NCBI GenBank assembly: GCA_036365145.1 | Contig: JAEOAD010001700.1 | Coordinates: 1,008,501 to 1,072,500, forward strand | DNA from: Orientallactaga sibirica | Taxonomy: Eukaryota > Chordata > Mammalia > Rodentia > Dipodidae | Direction of reading: 5' to 3' | DNA length: 64,000 bases | Part shown: in pieces, positions 23,557 through 33,712 of the stretch | Layout of the letters: every line of letters begins with the position of its first letter | Numbering within the stretch: position 1 is the stretch's first letter | Program-made: the position numbers and the translations under genes | The notes under the pieces: generated by a model | What the model saw: the letters and a program-made list of their open reading frames with translations, nothing else | Databases searched by the model: none | Told to the model about the DNA's origin: nothing

Positions 23557-23713
23557 CTTGGGCTTGTTTGTGAGTCAGCATAGCTTCCGTCCTCTGCACA
23601 TGTCTCTTTAGCAGCTGGGAGGTCCCAATCTGACTAGACTTCTGGGCAGAGGACAATGTGGTTGCTTTGGTCTTGGGACTGGAGGTTGGGCTACTGGAAA
23701 CACTGGAGAGATC
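23557..23713 (-). CDS. KANSL3: KANSL3 exon 14 (residues 529-581)
   Basis: 157 nt, 52 codons plus one base. Acceptor CACTCTACTCAG, donor GTATAG. It encodes [19 protein letters not shown], then [18 protein letters not shown] and THKQAQ: a serine-rich, probably disordered and phosphorylated segment with several SP sites. The 170-bp intron 13 separates it from exon 13. Confidence 0.95.
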
Positions 23714-23883
23714 CTGAGTAGAGTGAAAAAGCCAAAAATAAGTCAATGTGTTTGCATTCAACTACCACTCAGCATGTCTCCTTGGAACTTCCCTTGTAGG
23801 AACTCCCAGACATCCCCAGTAAAGCAAGGAGCCAACTATGTGGCCTTAGACCTCAGTAAGTGCTCCCTCCCTACCAGCATTAC

Positions 23884-24084
23884 CTCTGAGCCTGAGGGTG
23901 AGGTGGGCAGCTTGGCAGCTGGGGAAGCAGGTCGACTGCCTCGCTCAGGTACTTCAAAGGCCAAGTCTCTTCGGGCAAAGTCACGGGGCTTCTTCTTTTT
24001 CTCAGCATCTTGATCCCGAGGCTCAGAGCCTACAAGACCCTCAGTGCGAGTGAGCACTCCAGTCAGAAAGTCTACGATCTCATC
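23884..24084 (-). CDS. KANSL3: KANSL3 exon 13 (residues 462-528)
   Basis: 201 nt, 67 codons, phase 0. Acceptor TTTCACACTAG, donor GTAATG. It encodes [20 protein letters not shown], then the highly charged [20 protein letters not shown] (482-501, NLS-like) and the start of a Ser/Pro-rich region ([20 protein letters not shown]). Confidence 0.95.
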
Positions 24085-24184
24085 CTAGTGTGAAAAGGAG
24101 CCAAGGCCTATGATTAGTCTGGACAACAGGGCCCTCCCAGAAAGCATCAAACTTCTTGACTCCACCTCAGCTTTGGCCTCCAAA

Positions 24185-24216
24185 TGTTGGGCCTTCCCTA
24201 TGTTGGGCCTTCCCTA
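24185..24216. repeat. 16-bp perfect tandem duplication
   Basis: TGTTGGGCCTTCCCTA occurs twice in succession in intron 12, outside splice signals. Confidence 0.95.
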
Positions 24217-24240
24217 CTCACAAAGCCACACAAAGCTCAG

Positions 24241-24402
24241 CTTTTTTTTTTTTTTTGGTTTTGCAAGGTAGGGTCTCACTCTGGTCCAGGCTGACCTGGA
24301 ATTAACTATGTAGTCTCAGGGTGGCCTCGAACTCTCGGCGATTCTCCTACCTCTGCCTCCCAAGTGCTGGGATTAAAGGCGTGCGCCACCACGCCCAGCT
24401 AC
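24241..24402 (-). repeat. B1-type SINE in intron 12
   Basis: Near-consensus minus B1, framed by the duplication CAAAGCTCAGCTTTT (about 24,231 and 24,402). A second B1 lies at 24,709-24,880 (plus). Confidence 0.9.
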
Positions 24403-24922
24403 AAAGCTCAGCTTTTAAGCAGTCAAGGTTCGGAGACCAGCAGGTGCCTCTGTGAAGGGTGCTCTGGAGTAGGAATACTCTAGCCTTTCTCCAGGATACT
24501 CTATCCCTCATTTTTTCCTAATTCCTCACATCTCAGTCCATTTTTCCTTTATTCTGTTGTTCTCTTTGTCCTTTCCTTTGATTGTGTTTTAGGCCTCCAG
24601 ACAGCCTAAGGGAAACCCACTTCAGAGAAAAGAAGCTGTTGCCAACTAGAGCAAACCTAATGTTAATAGAAAGGAGGGGCCTAGCTGAGAAAAATACATT
24701 GGCAAACTGGGTGTGGTGGTGCACGCCTTTAATCCCAGCACTAGGGAGGCAGAGGTAGGAGGATTGCCATGAGTTTGAGGCCACCCTAAGAATACATAGT
24801 GAATTCCAGGTCAGCCTGGGCTAGACCAAGACCCAAGACCCTCTCTCGAAACCCCCCCCCGCCAAAAAAAAAAAAAGAAAGAAAGGAAAAGAAAAAGAAA
24901 AATACATTGACAAACTATTTAC

Positions 24923-24986
24923 CTGAATACATCTGTCCACCATGCTTTGAGTCAATCCTTCTGATTTCTTCTTTGCTTTGCTTATT
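24923..24986 (-). CDS. KANSL3: KANSL3 exon 12 (residues 440-461)
   Basis: 64 nt, one base plus 21 codons. Acceptor TTTGTCTTATAG, donor GTAAAT. It encodes ISKAKKKSEGLTQSMVDRC then IQ, including a short basic cluster KAKKK (443-447). The exon bridges the hydrolase-like core to the disordered C-terminal half. Confidence 0.94.
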
Positions 24987-27875
24987 CTATAAGACAAAAA
25001 GAAGAAATGGTTTATTTAAAAATCACATATTTTTAAAGGTTTTAAAAATATTTTTGTTTTTATTTATTAGTAAGCAAGAGAGAATATGGGCATGCCAGGG
25101 CCTCTAGCTACTGCAACTGAACTCCAGATGCATTTACCACCATGTACACTGGGCTTACGTGGGTTCTGGGGAGTCAAATCTGGTTCCTTAGGCTTCACAG
25201 GCAAGTGCTTCAACCGCTAAATCATCTCTCTAGCCCTGGCTTACTTTTTAAACATTCTTTGGTATCTTCAGAAAAAAAAAAAGGATTTCTCCTTGGTTAC
25301 TTTCTAGACCTTGGAAGGACTATAGTATCCCTCTGGCAGGTGATATAATCTCTCTGAACTTGTTTGCATACCTGCAAAATGGGCCTCGTAGTGCCTCATT
25401 CATTGAGTTGAGATTAAGTAAAACACCAGGCACAGTGCCAAGGATAGTCTACTTAGGAAGTCCTCAACCTTTGGTTTAACAGGTGCAGTCTACCTAGAAT
25501 ACTAGGATTTCATCAAAAGGTCTCCCCAGCACAACTTCCAATCCTGAGGTTACTGGATTAGTAGAAGAAAAAGGGTCTTGGGTTACTTCTAAGGTGATAA
25601 AATGACCACTGACATCTACATTCCCTTTTTAGAAAGCTACCCTTTAAAACTGGTTTGGGGGCTGGGGAGGTGGACTCAGTAGGTAAGAATGCTTGCCACA
25701 CAAGCACGAAGGCTTGAATTCAATCCCAAGTAACCATATAAAAAGTTGGGCGTGGGGCCTAGAGAGATAGCTTAGTGGTTAAGCACTTGCCTGTGAAACC
25801 TAAGGACCCTGGTTCAAGGCTCGATTCACCAGGACCCACGTAAGCCAGATGCACAAGGGGCGCATGCATCTGGAGTTCGTTTGCAGTGGCTGGAGGCCCT
25901 GGGGTACTCATTTTCTATCTGCCTGCCTCTTTCTGTCTGTCGCTCTCAAGTCAGGCCATCCTGGGCTATAGAACAAGACTCTTACTCAAATACCAAAAAC
26001 TTGATTTCTGACTTTGGCTCCATGAGAACCTGGTCCCAAAGTTACAGGATAGAGAACATTACTGAAACTCCCAAACCAGCCAATTTTGGTTATATTTATA
26101 TTCCAAAATATGTTAACTGAAGTTTAATACAAATAACATCTATTTTCACAATAATCTTCAGTAAGGAATAAAACTTAAAAATGCCTACTCCAGTGAAAGC
26201 TTGATAGCTTGATGACAGAGTCTCAAAATATCTTCTCTCCACAAAATAACTACTAATTATGAATGGAAAAATAGTAATTTCATAGTGGAGAACCTAGGAG
26301 TAGCTACCATAATCATATGAACAAGGTAATTATCAGCAGTGACAAGACAAATTAACATGTATCCCCTGATGAAATGTACTGAGATGGTACATCACCTCTG
26401 GAATTCTTGACAAAACTGCATATGTTCTGAAAAAAATGCCAAAAAGCTAAACTGAAAGACACACGCCTTTAATCCCAGCCCTTGGGAAGCTAAGGCAGGA
26501 GAATTGCTGAGTTCAAGGCTAGCCTGAGATTATATAGTGAATTCCAGGTCAGCCCTGGGCTCGAGCAAGGCCCTACCTCAGGAAAAAAAAAATTGTTAAA
26601 GTCATAGAAAACAACCACCCCTCCCCAATACAAACAAAAACCCACCAACCACTGTAGAAACGCAACTAAAATACAATATTTGCTCTTGGATTAGAACCTG
26701 GACTGTAAAGACATTGGAGAGATAATGATGAAATCTTAGCCTACAGTTAGATTAACACTGTAATAGCAATGTTCATGTCCTCATTCTGAGAATTATACTT
26801 TGGTTATATAGGTATTTAGAAAACCTAGGTGAGGGATATATGTGATTTCTTGTGCTAGTTTTTTGTTTTTCAAGGTAGGGTCTCACTCTAGCCCAGGCTG
26901 ACCTGGAATTCACTATGTATTCTCAGACTGGCCTTGAATTCATGGCGATCCTCCTACCTCTGCCTCCTGAGTGCTGGGATTAAAGGCGTGAGCCACCACA
27001 TCCGGCCATTTTTTTTTTTTAAGCATTTTATTTATTTATTTCAGACAGAGAAAAAGAGGCAGAGAGACAGGGAGAGAGAATGAGCACACCAGAGCATCTA
27101 GCCACTGCAAATGAACTCCAGATACATTGTGCCATGTGCATCTGGCTTACATGAGTCCTGGGGAATCAAACCCGAATCCTTTGCCTTTTCAGCAAGCACC
27201 CGTGCTAGTTTTGCGGGGTTTTATTTTGCTTTTCTGTTTTTTAAATTTTTAAAAATATATATTTATTTGGGGGCTGGGGAAGAGATGTGCGCACCAGGAC
27301 CTCCAAATACTGTAAACGAACTCCAGATACATGTGCTACCTTGTGCATCTGGCTTACGTGGGTCCTGGGGAATCGAACCTGGGTCCTTTGGCTTTGCGGG
27401 CAAGCACCTTAACTGCTAAGCCATCCCTCCAGCCTGCTTTTCTGTTTTTGAGACAGGGTCTCACCAAGTAGCCCACTATGGCCTTAAACTCTTTTTTTTT
27501 TTTGGTGGTAGTATCTCGCTCTAGTCTGGTTGGCTTTCTACCTCTGCCTCCCAAGTGCTAGGATCAAAGGCATATGCCACCATGCCCAGCTCCTTAAACT
27601 CTTAATCCTGTTTTTGCTTCCTGAGTACTAAAATTACAGACATGGACCACCAAACCAAAGTGCAACTATTTATTTTCTTGGTTGCAATTTTTTTATAAAT
27701 TGAAATGAATTAAAATAAAAATATAAAATGAAGCCGGGCGTGGTGGCGCACGCCTTTAATCCCAGCACTCGGGAGGCAGAGGTAGGAGGATCGCCGAGAG
27801 TTCGAGGCCACCCTGAGACTACATAGTTAATTCCAGGTCAGCCTGGACCAGAGTGAGACCCTACCTTGCAAAAAC

Positions 27876-27952
<77 letters not shown>

Positions 27953-28733
27953 AAGCCAAGTGTGGTAGCACACGCCTTTAACCCCAACACTCTGGAGGCA
28001 GAAGTAGGTGGATCACCATGAGTTCAAGGTCACCCTGAGACTACATAGTCAATTCCACATCAGTCTGGACTACAGTAACACCCTATCTCAAAATAAATAA
28101 GGCCAGCGTGGTGATGCACGCCTTTAATCCTAGCACTTGGGAGGTAGAGGTAGGAAGATAGCTGAGAGTTCGAGGCCACCCTGAGACTACATGGTGTATT
28201 CCAGGTCAGCCAAGCTAGAGTGAGACCCTACCTCGGAGAAACAAAAAAAAACTAAAATAAAAAATAAATAAATAAATAAAATAAAATGGAAAAAAAAATA
28301 GTGCCACAGCCAGGCTTGGTGGCTCACGCCTCTAATCCCAGTATTTGGGAGGCACCGGTAAAATCACCATGAATTCAAGGCAACCCTGAGACTACATAGT
28401 GAAATTCAGGTTAGCCTCGGCTAGAATGAAACCCTACCTCGAAATAAACAAACAAACAAAAACATTAGAGCTAGACATGGGTGCACACCTTTAATTCCAG
28501 CACTTGGAGGCAGAGGTAGGAGGACTGTTGTGACTTCGAGGCCATCCTGAGACTACCTAACTAACTCCAGGTCAGCCTGGGCTAAAGTGAGACCCTACCT
28601 CAAACACCCCCACCAAAAAAAAAAATTAATGCAACTGTTATCTTAGCCAGAATAGTTTACAGTTAAATTGCCACCTTACAAGGCATTCCTTTAGCATTCT
28701 ATTATGCTCACAGCTTCAGGAGAATTTACCCAC
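24987..28733. repeat. KANSL3 intron 11: SINE-rich
   Basis: tRNA-SINEs at 25,045-25,235 (minus), 25,757-25,955 (plus), 27,017-27,200 and 27,240-27,435 (minus); B1 copies at 26,455-26,590 (plus), 26,860-27,007 (minus), 27,490-27,595 (minus), 27,733-27,900, 27,953-28,090, 28,105-28,250, 28,310-28,455 and 28,468-28,620 (plus). (TA)n at 27,907-27,948. Unique sequence 25,240-25,655 and 25,960-26,450 contains no gene I recognise. Confidence 0.85.
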
Positions 28734-28891
28734 CGGAGATTATCATCAGCTCCCCCAACCACCACCAAACTATTTTCAGCTCGAATCTTCTCCCGGAAGT
28801 CCTCCATGGCTTCAGGGTGACACTGCAGGGAATTCTGACCAATGACAAAGAGGACTGGAGTCTTCATATCCAATAGGGGATCATCCACATC
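28734..28891 (-). CDS. KANSL3: KANSL3 exon 11 (residues 388-440)
   Basis: 158 nt, ending with two bases of an Arg codon. Acceptor CCTGTTTTAG, donor GTGGGT. It encodes [20 protein letters not shown], then [20 protein letters not shown] and [10 protein letters not shown]. The strand [10 protein letters not shown] is where hydrolases carry the acid (usual pattern VxGxxD), and GGADDN is near the position of the catalytic His; neither residue is present, supporting a non-catalytic, scaffold-like domain. Confidence 0.96.
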
Positions 28892-29077
28892 CTAAAACAG
28901 GTACCAGTTTAGATTCAGCTAGTTCATCCCCAAGAAGCACTGACTCTGAAGCTACTCAGAAGAGTCAGCCATACACTTACAGTAGGCCTCAACCCCACAT
29001 GAGGCATGCACTTTACTGTTCCATTACTCCACTCCCATTTGCCGATGACCAAACAACCAGGTTCACCTCACTCTTAC

Positions 29078-29152
29078 CCCCCGGGGGCCGTCCACAGTAA
29101 GCAGAGGAAATCCAAGGCAGACGACTGCAGTGACATACTCCATCACTGACAC
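29078..29152 (-). CDS. KANSL3: KANSL3 exon 10 (residues 363-387)
   Basis: 75 nt, 25 codons, phase 0. Acceptor GATTATTTACAG, donor GTAAGA after CGGGGG. It encodes [20 protein letters not shown] then DGPRG, a hydrophobic strand of the hydrolase-like core following the elbow helix. Confidence 0.95.
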
Positions 29153-31058
29153 CTGTAAATAATCACACCATTCATCTGAAAGGCAAGTGATTTCACTAGA
29201 CCTCAGTCTACCCAGAATCCAGATGGGACAGGCTGGTCCACACCCACCAGTCAGTTCTAGTTCCTCCTCCCTTACCCTAACTCTCAGTTGAACCAATCAT
29301 GACAACAGGATTAAAAGCAAAGAACCAAAAGTGTGCTGTTCTCAAGCTACTACTACATAAAGAATTGCAGCTCTGGTGTTGAAGAAGATGGCTTAGTGGT
29401 TAAGGCATTTGCATGCAAAGCCAAAGGACCCAGGTTCAATTCTCTAGGACCCACATAAGCGAGATGCATAAGGAGGCACATGCATCTGGAGTTCGTTTGC
29501 AATGGCTGGAGGCCCTGGTGCGCGTGCTCTCTCTCTCTTTCACAAATAGATAAAATATATTAAAAAAAAAAAAAAAAAAGAATTGTAGCTCTGAAAGGTA
29601 CATGGCTAAGCCATAGGAGGGAAGCTATAATACTCAAACTTGCCAACCTCTAGAACAGAGCCAAAACTATTTTACACCGCTAAGAATAAATACAATCAAG
29701 AGAACATAAATGTTGCTGGGCTGGGGATGCAGTTCAGTGATAGAGTATTTGTGTAGCATGTGTGGGTTATATACCCAGCAACACATAAACACATACACAA
29801 AACAAAATACAAGAGAATGAACACAAATGTTGCCATTCACCCTTAAATGGAGAAACCTCACCAATGGGCTTAAGGGACAGTTCCTAGACATCTGAGATTT
29901 CTTGGAGCCATCAGCAGTTGCTGACTGAGCACTACTGTCTCTGGGAGCAGGGAGTATGAGCAGATGCCTTCTCTTTCTCTGCTCTAAATCATACTTGACT
30001 GAACTAGATAGAAGAATTAGGCTTTAGACAAGTCAAGGACACTTACACAAACAGTAGACATCTTAATGTTAAGTGCCCTTTATGTCTTATAAGGGGACAA
30101 ACATTAGCACATCAAATTCAAAGCTATTAATTTGTACCAGTAGAACTATTAATCATTTAAGTGAAATAGTATGGTACTTATGTTTGGAGAAAAAGAAATC
30201 ACTTTTTCAGAGATACACATGAAATATGTTGTTGGGACTTTTTGTTTTGTTTTGAGAAAGGTCTCAAACTATGAAGCCCAGGCTGGCCTCAAACGTGTGG
30301 TGATCTTCCTGCTTCAGCCTCCCAAGTGCTAGGATTATAGGCGTGTACCACCACACCTGGCTTTAGGACTTTCTTCAAAATAACCTGGGAAGCAGAGAAG
30401 TGGGCAAAAATGAAGACGAACTTGACTGAGAGCTTATCACTAGTAATGATGGATGAGGAGCCCAAGGAGTTTCTTTAGTACTCTATTCTCATTGTTTTTG
30501 TTCCTGCTTAAAATTTTCCACAGTAACATTTGAAAAACTAGTTTGTCTTCTACGGTTTAAAATGTAATGTTAGAGCCGGGCGTGGTGGCGCACGCCTTTA
30601 ATCCCAGCACTCGGGAGGCAGAGGTAGGAGGATCGCCATGAGTTCAAGGCCATCCTGAGAGTACAGAGTGAATTCCAGGTCAGCCTGAGCTAGAGTAAGA
30701 CCCTACCTCGAAAAACCAAAAAAAATAAATAAATAAATAAAATAAAATAAAATAAAATGTAATGTTACAGGTAAAGCATCAACAGAAAAGCTGAAACAAT
30801 AAAGATTTTGTGGCATTACTATTAGTAATAGTAGTATTAAATCCTAAGACAACTATCAGTTTTTTAGTGACCTCAAAAGAAGATGGGAAATAGGCTGGGT
30901 GTGGTGGCTCGTGCCTTTAATCCCAGCACTTGGGAGGCAGAGGTAGGAGGATTGCTGTGTGTTCGAGGCCACCCTTAGACTACATAGTGAGTTCCAGGTC
31001 AGCCTGGGCTAGAATAAGATCCTACCTTGAAAAAAAACAAAAGATGGAAATTACTTAC
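29153..31058. repeat. KANSL3 intron 9: unique sequence with SINEs
   Basis: tRNA-SINE 29,375-29,580 (plus), ID-like 29,710-29,790, old B1 30,240-30,362 (minus), B1 30,572-30,760 (plus) and B1 30,894-31,040 (plus). 29,800-30,235 and 30,365-30,570 are unique, no gene seen. Confidence 0.82.
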
Positions 31059-31130
31059 ATGACAGGCCACCAAAGCTCCTGCGTTCCATCCAATCAAGAT
31101 AATGGGTTTGTGTGGGAAATGGCTGTGAAT
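31059..31130 (-). CDS. KANSL3: KANSL3 exon 9 (residues 339-362, hydrolase elbow)
   Basis: 72 nt, 24 codons, phase 0. Acceptor TCCCACAAAG, donor GTAAGT. It encodes [18 protein letters not shown] then ALVACH. Residues 352-356 (GWNAG) sit where active alpha/beta hydrolases have the nucleophile elbow G-X-S-X-G; the serine is replaced by Asn354, so the fold is kept but a catalytic nucleophile is missing. I recall GWNTG in human, so the loss is a family trait and not damage to this copy. Confidence 0.95.
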
Positions 31131-31237
31131 CTTTGTGGGAGAAGAAAGGAGACAGTAAGACAGGAGACTATAAAACAGACACAAAACAATCCTAGGATGC
31201 TGGGTACACAGCAGTAAACCAAAATAGGAATTCTCAC

Positions 31238-31339
31238 CTCTAGCACTTTGCTTCTCACTGACCCAATCATATGCTCAAGACATTGCAAAACTCCTACCCC
31301 AATGCCATTATTCAGCAGATGGGTGGCTACAGGGATGAC
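31238..31339 (-). CDS. KANSL3: KANSL3 exon 8 (residues 305-338)
   Basis: 102 nt, 34 codons, phase 0. Acceptor CTTTCCTTTAG, donor GTGAGA. It encodes [20 protein letters not shown] then [14 protein letters not shown]. By memory the human protein has Ser where this copy has Ile in NNGIGVG; that comparison is unverified. Intron 8 is only 107 bp. Confidence 0.95.
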
Positions 31340-31443
31340 CTAAAGGAAAGAAGGGACATGTAAAACAGTGGTAAAGTTTCGAACCCCATAATTCTTCTTA
31401 AGTTACCCTATATCCCTTAAACAAGCACCAAATAAGTTAGGAG

Positions 31444-31872
31444 AGCCAGGCATGGTGGCTCATGCCTTTAATCCCAGCACTCGGGAAGGCACAGGTGGAA
31501 GGCACAGGTAGGAGTATTGCTGAGTTTGAGGCCAGCCTGAGGCTACAGAATGAGTTATAGGTCAGCCTGGGCTAGAGAGAGACCCTACCTCGAAAAAAAA
31601 CCCAAAAAAGTTAAGGAATGCTCTACATTTCTTTTTTTCTTTTTTTTTTTTTTGCGGGGGGGGGGAGGAGACAGAGAGAGACGGATAGAGAATGGGCATG
31701 CCAGAGGCCTCTCAGCCACTGTGAACGAATTCCAGACGCAGGATGTGGGCAGGTGCAGCATTGTGCCCTTGCGTCACTTTGTGTCTGGCTAAACGTGGGA
31801 CCTGGAGAATAGAACAGACATTCTTAGGCTTACCAGCAGGTGCCTTAACCACTAAGCCATCTCTCCAGCCCA
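31444..31872. repeat. SINEs of intron 7
   Basis: B1 31,444-31,605 (plus) and a long-form tRNA-SINE 31,640-31,872 (minus) with a (G)n run after its T-tail. GAATGCTCTACATTTCT before and CATGCTCCACATTTCTG after mark the tRNA-SINE target-site duplication. Confidence 0.87.
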
Positions 31873-31977
31873 TGCTCCACATTTCTGTCCTTCCAGTTTG
31901 ACCTCCTCCACACTCTTTTCTTAGTCTTCTAAGGCTACATTCCTACCCAATAGAGTTCCTCTTGCCCCCACAAATAC

Positions 31978-32094
31978 CTTGCCTAAGCAGGAAAGCTGAG
32001 ACTGCCAGAATCGATGGCGACGTGAAGTAGGGAAAATAGAGCTGGAAGGTCCAGACGAGGCGATGAGAATCAAAGGAGAACCAGGGAGCTTGCT
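31978..32094 (-). CDS. KANSL3: KANSL3 exon 7 (residues 266-304)
   Basis: 117 nt, 39 codons, phase 0. Acceptor GTCTCCTCAG. The donor is GTATTT after GGCAAG, weak in positions +4 to +6 compared with the other donors in this gene. It encodes [19 protein letters not shown], the first beta strand and glycine-rich loop of the alpha/beta-hydrolase-like fold, then [16 protein letters not shown]. Confidence 0.95.
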
Positions 32095-32347
32095 CTGAGG
32101 AGACATAATTCTACCTAAGTACCAGTGAGTACGAAGGGTTCATCCACAAACTCACAACAACTGCATCTCAATACATTTCTCATCCCAACCAAAGATCCTC
32201 TACATATGAAACTATGTTAAGCACTATTAAAAAAACAAAAAACAAGTTATTAGTGAAAAAAAATGACCCACGTATCATTCTCTTATCAAGTTCCTAAGTA
32301 TTCTAAACATTACATGTGCCACAGTTAAGCCTGAACATCCAACTCAC

Positions 32348-32479
32348 TGGTTTGTTATGAGAAAGCACCCCCACAGCAGGGTCCCAGGGCCTCTTGAGGA
32401 GGAGAGATAAAGCCTCTGCTCCTGCAGCTCCAGTCTTCGTATTGGACGATACAAGCATCCGATCAATCAAGGTTGGGAT
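32348..32479 (-). CDS. KANSL3: KANSL3 exon 6 (residues 222-265)
   Basis: 132 nt, 44 codons, phase 0. Acceptor TTCTTTCTAG, donor GTGAGT. It encodes [13 protein letters not shown] then [20 protein letters not shown] and VLSHNKP. Reading on past the donor meets no long open frame, consistent with the exon end. The short intron 6 (253 bp) leads to exon 7. Confidence 0.95.
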
Positions 32480-32590
32480 CTAGAAAGAAAGAAGACAAAA
32501 TTCAATTGATCCTCTCTAACCTTCCTAGTGAGAGAAGGCACAAATAAGTAGCTGGCTCCCACCATGAGAGGAAAGTAGATCAGATCTTTT

Positions 32591-33184
32591 AGAAAGTAAA
32601 CTGTTGAGCTAACTGGGCGTGGTAGCGCACACGCCTTTAATCCCAACACTTGGGAGGCAGAGGTAGAAGATCGCCATGAGCTCAAGGCTACCCTGAGAGT
32701 ACATAGTGAGTTCCAGGTCAGCCTGGGCTAGAGTGAGACCCTACTTCGAAAAACCAAAAAAGAAAGAAAGTAAACTGTTAAGGGCTGGAGAGATGGCTTA
32801 GCGGTTAAGGCGCCTGCCTGCTAAGCCTAAGAATGCCCGTTCGATTCTCCGGGTCCCAAGTTTAGCCAGATGCAGTGACGCAAGGGCATAATGCCACACC
32901 TGTCCACAAGGGGGCACACATGTCTGGAGTTCGTTCACAGCGACTGAGAGGCCACTGGCGCACTCCCATTCTCTCTCTCTCTGACTCTCTCCAAAATAAT
33001 AAATAAATAAAAGTAAACTGTTGAGCTGGGCATGGTGGTGCACGCCTTTAATCCCAGCACTTGGGAGGTGGAGGTAGAAGGATTGCTGTGAATTTGAGGA
33101 CACCCTGAATCTACATAGTGAATTCCAGGTCAGTCTGGACTAGAGAAAACCCTACCTCAGGGGGGAAAAATAGTAAACTGTTGA
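32591..33184 (+). repeat. three SINEs stacked at one target site
   Basis: B1 (32,609-32,764), long-form tRNA-SINE (32,781-33,010) and B1 (33,025-33,170) stand in a row, and the target sequence AAAGTAAACTGTTGAG or a close variant occurs four times: before, between and after them (about 32,593, 32,767, 33,011, 33,171). This means successive insertions into the same short sequence. Confidence 0.88.
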
Positions 33185-33672
33185 TATGCATCAGGGAACT
33201 TATAAATACACTTGTGGGAATCTTCCTTAAGAAAATATATCATCCAAAGTCGGGCGTGGTGGCGCACGCCTTTAATCCCAGGACTCGGGAGGCAGAGGTA
33301 GGAGAATCGCCATAAGTTCGAGGCCACCCTGAGACTACATAGTGAATTCCAGGTCAGCCTGAGCCAGAGTGAGACCCTACCTCGAAAAACAAACAAACAA
33401 ACAAACAAAAAAAACCCAAAATAAATAAATAAAATAAACATCAGAAATTTACACAGAAAGCTAGGTCTAAACTGGATGTGGTAGCACATGCCTTTAATGC
33501 CAGCACTTGGGAGGGAGGACTGCCATAAGTTTGAGGCCAACTTGAGACTACAGAGTGAATTCCAGGGCAGCCTATGCTAGGACAAGACCATACCTCAAAA
33601 CAAACAAACAGATTATATATGTATGTATATGTATGTATGTATGTGTGTGTATGTATGTGTATACACACACAC

Positions 33673-33712
<40 letters not shown>

